In this document: positions 54,624 to 64,000 of the stretch, in pieces
Numbering within the stretch: position 1 is the stretch's first letter
Layout: every line of letters begins with the position of its first letter
Assembly: GCF_904849725.1 (NCBI RefSeq)
Contig: NC_058524.1
Location: 29,357,001 to 29,421,000 of the forward strand
DNA: 64,000 nucleotides
Direction: 5' to 3'
DNA from: Hordeum vulgare subsp. vulgare
Lineage: Eukaryota > Streptophyta > Magnoliopsida > Poales > Poaceae
Notes under the pieces: model-generated
Told to the model about the DNA's origin: nothing
The model's database searches: none
The model's input: only the letters and a program-made list of their open reading frames with translations
Program-made: the position numbers and the translations under genes

Positions 54624-56219
54624 CGCTAGGCAATGATCCATTCGGTTAAATGAAAAGAAGGCAATTTTTTTCCTATTTCCTTACGAACCCTAGATGGGCA
54701 AGGTACCGACAATGGCTGCGGCCTCATTGGCAAAGTAGCGCCGCCGCAGGGCCGCGCCGTTCCACTCGATCCCCACACGCATCGGCAAGCCGAGGTGTGG
54801 GGAAGAAGAACACACCCTTTCGGGGGCTAAGCAAGGATCTAGATCCTAAAAGGAAAACCAAGAAAATAAGTCGGATCCAATCCGCAAATGGCAAACCAAG
54901 AAAAATAAAAGAAAGGGGACGGAACCATCGGCACAAAGTATTAATGGGACAAGGGAGACCCCGCTCCTACACTTGACAGCGACGCGTTCACCATCAAGGT
55001 GTTCGCGCACACTGGCAAGAGGGAGAGGGAGGCCTCCCTGCCTCGACGAGCCAAACGACGGGGCGTTCAGCCATCGCTCGCTGCTAAGAAGAGCCCAAAG
55101 GCCAGTGGCTAAGGAAGGGGCAAAGGCAACCGCCAGAGGCCTCGGCAACCACGGAAACATGGCCCCTCTCTTGGACTACAAGCGCTGGAGAGAGGTCCGG
55201 CCGTCGTGGCCACCGAAGGCCCTGGCCTTGTGTGCGTGAGGTGCGTCGGCGGGGCATTAAGACACCTAGGAGGGGCTCGGCCGCCGCACCTAGGAGGGGC
55301 TCGGCCGCCGCGCTAGGAGGAGCCGCGGGAGCAAAGGCGCTCAAGGAGATGCGCTAAGAGGGGCTCGACCCTGTGGATGCTTCTCGCCGAGAGAAGAGGA
55401 AACGAGAGGCATCGAGCGGCGCTGCAGGGAAGAAAATGATTAGGGTTTCGGGATGGAGTGGCTGCGGGTTCCTTTTGTTCAAGCGAGGGACGCGGAGAGC
55501 CGTCGGATGATCTCCAATGGCCAGGATTCCCCTGCCACTAAACCCTAGAACCGATCGGGCCATTGGGCCACGAAAGGGGCAGGCCAGCCCAGGCCGAGGC
55601 CGAGGCCAGGAGGGGCTCCAGCGCCTGGAGCAGTGGGTTTTTTCTGTCCAGCGGGAGCAGGCCGCCCAAAATCCCACGCCGACCCAAGCAAGTTTTCATT
55701 TTAAAGAAGGGTTTTTATTTCTGTCCTTTTGGCAGATTTAAAATAGTTTTTCCCTAGGCATTTTTCCTATGAAAATATGCTTAGAAAAGGGAATATAAAA
55801 TGTTCCAACTTTCTGTTTTAATTAACAGAGTGTGATAGTATTTTTCTGAAAAGAAAAATAAAGGTATCTCTGAAAATTAAGTAGTTTTCAGAAAAGGAAA
55901 AAGTAGGTGATCTTTATAAAATGCTTAATAAAGTTCACTAATTTTGTTTTAATTGACAGAATTAATTTTCTGCAAAGTTAAAAGGGCATATGAATTTTTT
56001 ATTTCACGTTTTCCGCTGCTATATGCAATATGGAATATGGTCATGCTATTATTGTGACCGACGTTGATTAATGACATGGTCATGTTGCATATTGCCAAAG
56101 GATGCTTTTATTTCTATCATTTGCCCAACGGTAATGTGGATTTATTTGCATGGGCAATTGTATGATTATTTTAACCAACGTTATTTAATGCATATAATTT
56201 TCATACTGATTTCGTTCAT
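54624..56219 (+). other. Copia leader between PBS and gag
   Basis: About 1.6 kb without a supported gene; the first half is GC-rich, the second AT-rich. Confidence 0.6.
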
Positions 56220-59200
56220 ATGGTGATTTCAGGAAGTTTTCACCTGATGAGTTGCCTCAAGGAAATTCCTACACTCAGAGGGGACAACTACTCTGAGTGG
56301 AGGAAGAAGGTTGACATGGCTCTCTGCATTGCAGAGGTGGACTGGGTTCTGGAGGAACCACAGCGAGTTGCACCCGCAGAACCAGTCAGAGAGGCTGATG
56401 AGGATGATGAGAGCTGGGACAAAAAGCAATCCGATTATGAAAAAGAGGAGATGTCCCCACTCCATACGCAACAGGTTATGGTTAAATGCCAACAAGAAAT
56501 GTTTGACGTTTATAAAGAACACCATTGAGACCACCATCGTGGCCTCAATTGCAGAATGCCCTACTGCACAGGAAATGCTTAACAAGATAAAGAGTCAGTT
56601 TACTGGCTCTTCTAAGACATATGCCACCCACTTGATCAAACAACTGGTGACAGAGAGCTACCATGGTGGTGGCCATGGCATAAGGGAGCACATCCTTCGG
56701 ATGAGCCACACGGCAGCCAAGCTCAAACCTATGGATGCGGATCTGGAGATCAAACCAGTTCTCCTTGTCCACCTGGTTATGGCTTCGCTGCCAAAGGAGT
56801 TTGACACTTTTGTTGTGAACTACAACATGCAGCCTGAAACTTGGGATATCGAAAAGGTCATAGCCATGTTCTCTCAAGAGGAGGAGAGAATCAAGGCTTC
56901 ACATGGTGGCTCCCTTAACTATGTGAAGGAAAAGAAAAAGGTTTTCCCACCTAACAAAGGTTCTCCCTCCAAGCCACACGGCAATGGCAATGGCAAAGCT
57001 CCCATCCATTATCAGCATAAGCCCATTCTAGTAGACAAGGAAACTTGTATCTACTGCAAGGAGAAAGGGCACTACAAGAAGGATTGCCCTGCTTGGCCAA
57101 AGTCCTTCATGGCTAAGAGAGGTAAAGATATAGTTTCTTTTGTTAATGAATCCTTGTATTCAAAGTTTACGAAATCTACTTGGTGGATTGACTCAGGTGC
57201 AACTGTTCATGTTGCAAATTCTTTACACGGATTCAGTTCGACGATAACCATGCCAAGAAATTCAAGAAGAATTGAAGTCGCGAATGGTGTCCAAGCCGAA
57301 GTTGAAGCTGTAGGTGACGTCTCCTTGGAGCTAGCCGGTGGTTTCAAACTTCTGCTTAGGGATGTGCTTTTCGTACCTTCATGTAATAGGAACTTAATAA
57401 GTGTTTTGTTTTTAGACAAAGACGATTATCAGTGTTTCTTTGGACATGGCAAATGTGCCATTTGGTCTAATAATGACTATGTTGGGGATGCATTTCTCCA
57501 TGACGAGATTTATTTATTATCACTATGTGAAAAAGCGCCCTATGTATTGAATGTGAATGAACAAACTACTTCGTCGAACAACGATCAAAAGAAAAGAAAG
57601 AGAATCCACGACTCCTCGAAATTATGGCACTGTCGTTTGGGCCATATTTCCAGGGGGAGAATAGAAAGATTAATCAAAAACGAAATTCTTCCAAAGTTGG
57701 AGTTCTCTGACTTAGAACAATGCGTGGATTGCATTAAAGGAAAATATGTGAAACAGATAAAGAAATGAGCAAACCGAAGCACAGGAACACTGGAAATTAT
57801 CCACACTGATATTTGTGGACCATTTCCGGTGAAAAGTGTGGATGGTTATGATTCATTCATAACGTTCACAGACGATTACTGCCGCTTCGGTTACATTTAT
57901 CCAATCAAAGACCGACATGAAGCATTGGATAAATTCAAGATATTCAAAGTTGAAGTTGAAAATCAGATTGATAAAAAGATTAAGATAGTGAGGTCTAGCC
58001 GTGGGGGGAGTACTACGGTCGACACACTCCATATGGCCAAGTCCCTGGACCTTTTGCAAAGTTCTTGCAGGAGACTGGCATTGTTGCCCAGTATTCGATG
58101 TCGGGCGAGCCTCGGCAAAATGGAGTAGCTCAAAGGTGTAACCGTACCCTCATGGATATGGTACGCAGCATGATGAGCTACTCAGACCTACCGTTGGGAT
58201 TGTGGATGGAGGCGCTTAAACCCGCCATTCACATTCTCAACAGAGTTCCAAGCAAGTCGGTGCCCAAAACACCGCACGAGCTCTGGACAGGAAGAGTGCC
58301 ATCCCTACAACACTTAAGAGTGTGGGGATGCCCCGCTGAGGCCAAAATGTTTAATCCAAATCTTGGCAAGTTAGACCCGAAGTCAGTGAGTTGTCATTTC
58401 ATTGGCTACCCTGATAGGTCAAAAGGTTTTCGTTTCTGCTGTCCTGACAGATACACAAAGTTTATGGAAATGAGACATGCCGTCTTCTTAGAGGACGACG
58501 TGATGAGGGGGAGCTTGGTAGCTTAGAAAATTGACCTTGAGGAGAAAAGGGTGCATGCACCCATTCCGATGATTCAAGAACCATTTTTCTCACTACCCGT
58601 TGTAACTTCAACCATGACAACTGCGTGAGAAGACCCAGAACCTGTCCTTCAGGAGCCGACTGAACCCGTTGTTGATCATGAATGGGAGGTACAACAAGAA
58701 ATAGTAGACAGTGTGCCTGACAATGAGGCACTTAGAAGGTCTAATAGAACAAGAAGACCTGCTATTTCTACTGATTATAAAGTATATAACACAGAAGTGG
58801 CTCATATGGAAGGTGATCCCACCACATATGAGGAGGCCATTAAAAGCCCTCACTCATCAAAATGGATAGGGGCAATGGAAGATGAGATGAAATCGATGAT
58901 TTCCAATCATGTTTGGGACTTAGAGATTATTCCTAAAGGGGCAAAGCCAGTAGGCTGCAAATGGGTCTACAAAACAAAGTATGACTCTAATGAGAATGTA
59001 GATAAGTATAAAGCCTGACTTGTGGCAAAAGGATTTACACAAAGAGAAGGGATAGATTACAATGAGACCTTTTCTCCGGTCTCTTGTAAGGATTCCTTCA
59101 GAATCATAATGGCACTAGTTGCTCATTTTGATTTAGAGCTGCATCAAATGGATGTAAAGACGACATTTCTAAATGGTGATTTAGAAGAAGATGTCTACAT

Positions 59201-60381
59201 GAAACAACCGAAGGGTTTTATCATGGAAGGCAAGGAAGATCTAGGTTGTCGTCTAAAGAAATCTATTTATGCGCTAAGGCAAGCCTCTAGACAGTGGTAC
59301 ATGAAGTTCAATGATACCAATTAAAGATTTGGATTCCAAGAAAATGTTGAGGATAATTGCATTTATGCCAAGTTTAAACATGGGAAATATATTTTCCTAA
59401 TCTTGTATGTGGATGATATCTTGCTTGCAAGCAATGGTATTGGTCTACTACAAGAAACAAAGAAGTTCCTCACACTTCGACATGAAAGACCTTGGTGATG
59501 CTTCATATGTTTTGGGCATTGAAATTCACCGAGACAGTAAAAATGGAGTCTTAAGACTCTCACAGAAAGCATATTTAGAGAAAGTTCTCCAAAAGTATAA
59601 TATGCATAAGTGCAAAGCCACACCTGCTCCCATAGTCAAGGGCGATAGTTTTGGGAAATATCAATGTCCCAAGAATCAGTACGAGCTCGATGAAATGAAA
59701 ACAGTACCATATACCTCGGCTGTTGGAAGTTTACAGTATGCACAAGTGTGCACACGCCCTGACTTAGCTTTTATCACCGGGGTACTCGGTAGATATCAAG
59801 CGAATCCAAGCCAAGAGCACTGGAAGATGGCAAAGAAAGCTTTGCGTTATGTGCAAGGCATAAAGGAAATCATGCTGACATACAGGTGATCTGATTCCCT
59901 AGAGATAAAAGGGTACTCAGACGCAGTTTCTGCGGGAGATAGAGATGATAGAAAATCCACGTTTGGGTACGTGTTCACTCTCGTAGGGGGGGCTATTTCA
60001 TGGAAAAGCTCTAAACATACCATAGTTGCATTGTCTACGATGCAAGCAGAGTTCATAGCATGTTTTGAAGCCACCGGGCAGGTGATATGGCTAATGAAAT
60101 TTATACCCGACTTGAAAGTGGTAGATTGTATTCACAAGCCACTAAAGATATACTGTGACAACCAGCCCGCAGTATTCTATGCTCACAACAACAAGTCCAG
60201 CAATGCTGCCAAGACAATAGATATAAAGTATTATGTTGTGAAAGATAAAATCCAGGATCAAACTATAAGTCTCGAGCATATAAGTACGAAGTATATGCTT
60301 GCGGATCCGCTAACGAAAGGCTTACCACCCAATGTGTTCAAGGAACACTTAGCCGACATGGATTTGATGGAAAGCCTATGA
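56220..60381 (+). pseudogene. Copia gag-pol polyprotein, many lesions
   Basis: Gag starts near 56247 (LKEIPTLRGDNYSEWRKK), frame-shifts near 56430, and has a zinc knuckle C-x2-C-x4-H-x4-C at about 57048-57090. Protease WWIDSGATVH (about 57181). Integrase HHCC (LWHCRLGHIS, CVDCIKG), TGA at about 57766, then HTDICGPF. At the second Asp position the sequence reads RSSRGG (D replaced by S), with a 1-bp shift nearby (about 58005), and the Glu position reads AQRCNRT (E replaced by Q). RT from about 58800: a CGA-to-TGA type stop near 59017-59019, a stop near 59322, and YVDD near 59405 in a shifted frame. RNase H from 59890 to 60381 (STMQAEFIA, HISTKYMLADPLTKG). It cannot be active. Confidence 0.9.
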
Positions 60382-60548
60382 TTCCTGGATAATAAGAGGC
60401 CCAAAAGTAAATGAATTTGTTTCAAAACAAAAGGTGTGTTGTAGTTGTATGATTCTATCGGCAATTAAGTTGTGACAATGAGACATGCTCTACATGCCTA
60501 TATGTGATGGAACAAATAAAATGTATAAAGTCAAAAGTAAAAGTTGAG

Positions 60549-60562
60549 ATCAAGGGGGAGAA
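60549..60562 (+). other. Copia polypurine tract
   Basis: ATCAAGGGGGAGAA directly before the 3' LTR. Confidence 0.88.
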
Positions 60563-60927
60563 TGTTAGGTTGATCTCTCCCGTATGGCCCAACGGCCCAC
60601 CGGGCCCTTGATCCATTCGTCCTGATCGGGGGCGCCCAACCAGTTATGGTTGGTGGGCCCCTGTGACCTGCGCTATAATAAAGAGGTGGGGGCCGGGGCA
60701 CACGGTACGAGGTTAACCGCGCCGCCAGACTCCCCACCAAAATCCCCATCCGGTCTAGGGTTAGCGCAGTGCTCACGGGAACCACCTCCTTCGTCTAACC
60801 TTTCTTCTACGTCTTCGACGCCACTACTGCACCGATGACCGGCGCAGGGACTTCATCTGGCTCGGGACTAGTTAAGTGCAAGATTGAACCGGATACATCT
60901 ATGCCTAGTAGATCCACGGCTTCAACA
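60563..60927 (+). repeat. Copia 3' LTR
   Basis: Same 365-bp length as the 5' LTR; CGCTATAATAAAGAGG is the TATA-like equivalent. Ends GGCTTCAACA. Confidence 0.92.
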
Positions 60928-61209
60928 GGAAGCTCAAGGTCTACGAGACGGGCTCCTCCTTGCAAATGAAGTTGGGTGCAACAAAATCTGTGTCTTGGCC
61001 GACTGCATGAAGGTCGTCAAGATCATATCTGCTGGAAATTCGCTAGGACCAGAAGCCGCAATTTCAGAAAGTGTTCCTTTTTAGTTAGAAATTTTAATTT
61101 CATTTTGTTTTCTCATTACCCTAGGGAGGCCAATGTGAAATTAATTTGTTGGCTAGGAACTCGAAGACCTCTCGAACCATTGTTTGAAAATCGAAGCCTT
61201 AACAAACTA

Positions 61210-61358
61210 CTCTCTCTGTTCCATAATATAAGTCTTTTTAGCGATTTCATTAGAGGACTATATACGAATGTATATAGACATGCTTTAGAGTGTAGATTCA
61301 TTCATTTTGCTTCGTATGTAGTACTCAGTGAAATCGCTTAAAAGACTTATATTTAGGA
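61210..61358. mobile_element. Stowaway-like MITE
   Basis: Left end CTCTCTCTGTTCCATAATATAAGTC after TA in pieces, right end AAGACTTATATTTAGGATA. The inner part ATGTATATAGACATGCTTTA and GTAGATTCATTCATTTTGCT is typical of Triticeae Stowaway elements. The terminal GGAACGGAG of the right end has decayed. Confidence 0.75.
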
Positions 61359-61523
61359 TAGTATCAATTCTTGCGCAGGAAATATAAAATGTTTTTTCCT
61401 AGAAAGAAACTGTGAAACGGTTCGTCGGCTACCTTTCCCTTCCTGTCACCGGCCACCAGACTAGGATTCAGCATGCGTCGTCTGTCACGCGCGCGATGCC
61501 ACGTACATGCATGTGTTGCTCGA

Positions 61524-62957
61524 TCATGCCGATGCCTGCGACAGGAAGCTGGCCTGGAAGCCATCCATGTGTTCCCGGCCAAGCGCCACCGACACCTGCA
61601 CCGCGCCGCCACGCGCTCCGGCCAGCATCACCATCTCAGCGCTGAAGGTGGACACGATCTCCACCCGGCTCGGCTGCCCCCACCCGAAGTCCACCTCGTA
61701 CGCCATGAACCGGTGCGACGACCCTTGCCTGGCCAGCCTATCCTGCGGGACGCCCCGGATCCGGATGGTCTCCGCCCACCGGTCGGCGTCGCCCAGCGGG
61801 TCCTCCACCTCGACGTGCTCGCGGATCGCACGCCGCACGGCCGCCGCCGCGTGTGCGAGCGCGCCGTCATCGTCGTGGCCGTGGCCGCAGAGGTCGGCCG
61901 TGCTGGCCCGCGCGTAGCAGACCTTGACGCAGTTGCCGAAGAAGCCCGGGTCCAGAGGTGGGCGCAGGCGCCGGCGGCAGTCCGCGGGGAACACGAAGTA
62001 GGCGTCGGCGTCGTCCTCTGCGGCGGCGACGGCATGGTTCGGGGATTTGGCGCGGACGATGGACGTCCAGAGCAGGGACGCGATGGCGATGTAGGTGGTC
62101 GGGGGCTCCTGTTTGCCGCCGTTCTCGGCACTGGTCTGGCCTTGTTGCAGGATGCGGTGCTTCAGCGACTGGATTTGGGAGGCGGTGAGCAGGTAGGTCC
62201 GCCTGCACTGCCGCGTCCAGTCCGGCTCCGGGAGCGTGTTGACTCTGGGCAGATCCGGCGCCGAGAGGCGGGCGAACTCGCGCGCTGCCGCCTCTGCTTT
62301 GGGGTGCCGCAGGATGCCCGCCCTGTCGAATGACGGCGGCGGACCCGTCGCTGCTTGCGAGCCCTGCCGCGACGCGCCGGCCCACGCCCTCATGAACTGC
62401 CACAGCGACTGGCCGTCGGCCACCGCGTGGTGCATCGACACTCCGACCGCCACGGCGCCCGCTCCCTCGTCGTCTCCCCGCGCTTGTGCCGCCCGCGTGA
62501 CCTGCACGGCGAGCACGGGCGCCGGCAGCATGCGCACATCGAGCTCCGGGACGAGCTGCACGAACGCCTCGGTGTCATGCTCGGCGTCCCGCGCGAGCCG
62601 GCGCATGTCGGCGGCGTCGCCGGAGTACTCGGCGACAACGAACCTGACGCCGGGGTGGAGAGCGTCAGGGGAACAGTCGATGACGAGGTCGTCGCCGGGG
62701 CAGGCCGCGATCCTCCCGGCGAGCGGAGGGAAGATGGCTAGCGTGGCGGCGAGGGAGGACCGCAGCGAGCCGACGAGCGCCGAGAACGGCGGGACGTCCT
62801 CGCCATCGTAGAAGAAGAGCCGCTGGATGGGTGGGAGCGCGAGGAACAGGGTGTCGAAGAGAGACAGCCTCACGGCGGCGGGCTGGTGGACTGTGGTGTG
62901 CCCAGACATCTCCGGCCGGACATGGGTGGTCTCGAGAACTCGCACGCGGATGTTCAT
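61524..62957 (-). CDS. BAHD acyltransferase, malonyltransferase-like
   Basis: A single intact exon of 477 codons, start ATG at 62957 (MNIRVRVLETTHVRPE), normal length for the family. The catalytic HXXXD is HAVAD at residues 177-181 and the structural DFGWG is at 423-427. PPIQRLFFY near residue 42 and GFFGNC (YFGNC-type motif) point to the anthocyanin/phenolic-glucoside acyltransferase clade, which moves malonyl or hydroxycinnamoyl groups from CoA to glycosides in the cytosol. The substrate cannot be told from sequence alone. Very GC-rich, as in many grass single-exon genes. It is the only intact metabolic gene in the window and has no clustered pathway partner here. Confidence 0.9.
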   Translation of the reverse strand: MNIRVRVLETTHVRPEMSGHTTVHQPAAVRLSLFDTLFLALPPIQRLFFYDGEDVPPFSALVGSLRSSLAATLAIFPPLAGRIAACPGDDLVIDCSPDALHPGVRFVVAEYSGDAADMRRLARDAEHDTEAFVQLVPELDVRMLPAPVLAVQVTRAAQARGDDEGAGAVAVGVSMHHAVADGQSLWQFMRAWAGASRQGSQAATGPPPSFDRAGILRHPKAEAAAREFARLSAPDLPRVNTLPEPDWTRQCRRTYLLTASQIQSLKHRILQQGQTSAENGGKQEPPTTYIAIASLLWTSIVRAKSPNHAVAAAEDDADAYFVFPADCRRRLRPPLDPGFFGNCVKVCYARASTADLCGHGHDDDGALAHAAAAVRRAIREHVEVEDPLGDADRWAETIRIRGVPQDRLARQGSSHRFMAYEVDFGWGQPSRVEIVSTFSAEMVMLAGARGGAVQVSVALGREHMDGFQASFLSQASA

Positions 62958-63265
62958 GGCGGCACCACCGCACCAAGGAGTGCTAGCTAGCTCACTGCTG
63001 GATCAGTGGTGTATTTGGTGGAGCAAAGTGCACCGATGAGTCGTGTGTCCCGAGGGAGGTGCGATTGCGACGACGAAATATTGGACGCTGCCGCAACCGC
63101 TCGCTCGTCGTTTTTTTCTTGGGAGTAGCTCCAACCGACACCAGCCGTTGGATTATGGGGATTTATGCTATTTCTATTATTTCTTCAGGAGACAACTGGG
63201 AAATACTTGTACTCCGTATTTCTCAATCGACTAGCTCTAAACGCTCCCTTTCTTATTCTATTGTG
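62958..63265. other. Region upstream of the BAHD gene
   Basis: Probable promoter and 5' leader of the BAHD gene (minus strand). A weak AAATACACC (minus, about 63005-63015) is the only TATA candidate. No other gene. Confidence 0.4.
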
Positions 63266-63280
63266 AAACGTTTATCTATG

Positions 63281-63581
63281 ACGAACCAACGTGTGGTTGA
63301 ATGGTTAGAACGACTGTCCTATTCTGAGCCCATTAAGGTTTTAAGTTTTGGTATTCGTATCTTTTTCTGGATTTATTTTAGAATTTTCGGCGATGTGTAT
63401 TCAGTGAAACGAGACGTTTTTGTCGATGACGAGGTGTCTATAGTGACTTCGTAAATTTCAAGATGATATGACGGTTCAGTCTTTCAAAAGTGCTCATAAG
63501 GATAGAGTGTGCATGTGTATCTTTATAGGGATGAGTGTATGTGCATGTATATGAGCGTTTGCGTCTGTACTGTGTTAAAAA
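63281..63581 (+). mobile_element. SINE, tRNA-derived, Au-like, old
   Basis: Contains GTGTGGTTGAATGGTTAGAA (A-box-like) and GGTTTTAAGTT (B-box-like), then GTGACTTCGTAAATTTCAAG, ATATGAGCGTTTGCGTCTGT and a terminal A run (63574-63580). AAACGTTTATCT lies on both sides (about 63266-63278 and 63580-63592) as a target duplication. Many positions are T where I recall C in the Triticeae Au SINE consensus. Confidence 0.72.
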
Positions 63582-63592
63582 AACGTTTATCT

Positions 63593-64000
63593 GTATAACG
63601 TTTTATATATCTTCTCGAAAATTTGAAATTTATATCATTTTTAAACAATCTAGGTAAATTATTTTGTAAAAATAGATGAAGATTTCATATGAATGATGGG
63701 GCATTCTTCTTCATAAAAGCACTGTTTCATAGCGAGCGTGTTGCTCGTTGATCATACAATGTTAAATAACAAATAGCGCCCTTATATTTCAGTTTCCGTT
63801 TACATAATTTCTTTGTGCCAGTCAGATGGATCTAAAAAAATCAGGATTGAAGCAGTGAAGCAAGGGTATAGCTCGTGGCCTAAGAGCATCTCTAGCAAAT
63901 TCTTTAAATCATAAGCTGTAAAACTGAAATAAAAAAACTTAAAAAAACACTTTAAGGGTTTATTTTAGTTACTGTAAAACTGTCAATCTTGTCCCTAAAC
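63593..64000. other. AT-rich intergenic DNA to window end
   Basis: No gene. From about 63882 the GAGCATCTCTAGCAAATTCT sequence looks like the terminus of a MITE that continues past the window. Confidence 0.45.

Larger units (their letters stand above)
54246..60927 (+). mobile_element. Copia element with 365-bp LTRs, decayed
   Basis: LTRs 54246-54610 and 60563-60927, both TGTTAGGTTGATCTCTCCCG...TTCAACA, with about 30 differences by eye. Flanks are GGAAC (54241-54245) and GGAAG (60928-60932), a target duplication with one change. PBS, gag, protease, integrase, RT, RNase H and PPT occur in Copia order (integrase before RT). The coding part has many lesions. Confidence 0.93.
53600..61190 (+). 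pseudogene. Non-LTR retrotransposon remnant (zf-RVT and RNase H), split by Copia
   Basis: 53614-53808 encodes VPAKIKIHVWRSLLGAIPCN and CERIRHVIFMCPR, as in the zf-RVT region after LINE-type reverse transcriptase. 54065-54245 has pieces of an RNase H domain (GWNKPLDGILK, then in another frame DATFDPDRGAGGT, then VEDVAMMEL). After the Copia element, 60928-61190 continues with EAQGLRDGLLLANEVGCNKI and a DCMKVV segment. The two halves join across the Copia target site. Frameshifts and stops are many. The reverse transcriptase proper is not seen. Confidence 0.65.

Noticed and set aside
54650..55757. Frames of 60-108 codons in the Copia leader
   Set aside because: They lie between PBS and gag, where Copia elements carry no gene, and none has a recognisable domain.
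61473..62333. 286-codon frame antisense to the BAHD gene
   Set aside because: Explained by the high GC content and codon bias of the BAHD exon; no domain in this frame.
63284..63350. A possible tRNA gene from A-box and B-box-like motifs
   Set aside because: No cloverleaf can be formed; the downstream sequence and A-tail identify a SINE head.
63059..63454. 131-codon frame near the window end
   Set aside because: It runs through the SINE and its flank; no protein features, and the SINE explains the sequence.

Overview
The window looks like a stretch of Triticeae (wheat or Aegilops type) nuclear genome. Reasons: nested LTR retrotransposons with Athila-like gag and gag-pol; CACTA transposons whose subterminal repeats carry the TTTAGTCCCGG motif; Stowaway-type MITEs; a tRNA-derived SINE resembling the Triticeae Au SINE; and sparse GC-rich plant genes. 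Almost everything is transposon. Only two intact host-type genes are convincing: a RING-H2 protein (minus strand, 49.3-50.05 kb) and a single-exon BAHD acyltransferase (minus strand, 61.5-62.96 kb). All calls come from reading the sequence and its translations; no database search was possible.

Region 1 (1-14.7 kb): a decayed paralogue of the RING-H2 gene is split by a 12.1-kb CACTA element (A, 188-12282, TSD CTC) and by an 827-bp hAT element (12327-13153, TSD GGTGTAGG). CACTA A carries a TNP2-type transposase with one frameshift, a spliced gene on the opposite strand for a coiled-coil protein with a C-terminal hydrophobic tail, and a broken multi-exon ORF1 (Transposase_24-like region followed by a Ulp1/C48-like protease region).

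Region 2 (14.7-34.3 kb): the 5' end of a second CACTA (X) with a captured 3'-5' exonuclease exon; a repeated host segment; a 5'-truncated Athila-clade Gypsy element with one intact 1572-codon gag-pol ORF; a second, non-autonomous Athila-like element (gag-protease and an ATHILA ORF-1-like protein, no RT or integrase) inserted in the 3' LTR of the first; then an 8-copy array of a 164-bp AT-rich unit. The retroelement block ends in a truncated LTR joined to that array.

Region 3 (34.3-47.0 kb): CACTA B, a relative of A in opposite orientation, has lost its transposase half but keeps an open 133-codon ORF and the seven-exon layout of ORF1. A short host segment follows. Then comes CACTA C, a defective element with tandem repeats and a broken gene with a Cys-rich start.

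Region 4 (47.0-64.0 kb): host sequence with microsatellites and a MITE, the intact RING-H2 gene, fold-back elements (one nested in another), the remains of a non-LTR retrotransposon (zf-RVT and RNase H) split by a decayed Copia element with 365-bp LTRs, a Stowaway-like MITE, the BAHD gene and the SINE.

The mobile parts form an archaeological stack, not a cooperating pathway. The CACTA copies supply transposase, DNA-binding and accessory proteins for the family. Internal copies of their terminal motif sit over internal promoter regions, suggesting self-regulation. The two Athila elements share PBS, LTR-edge and polypurine signals, so the one lacking pol could have been mobilised by machinery of the kind encoded by the other.
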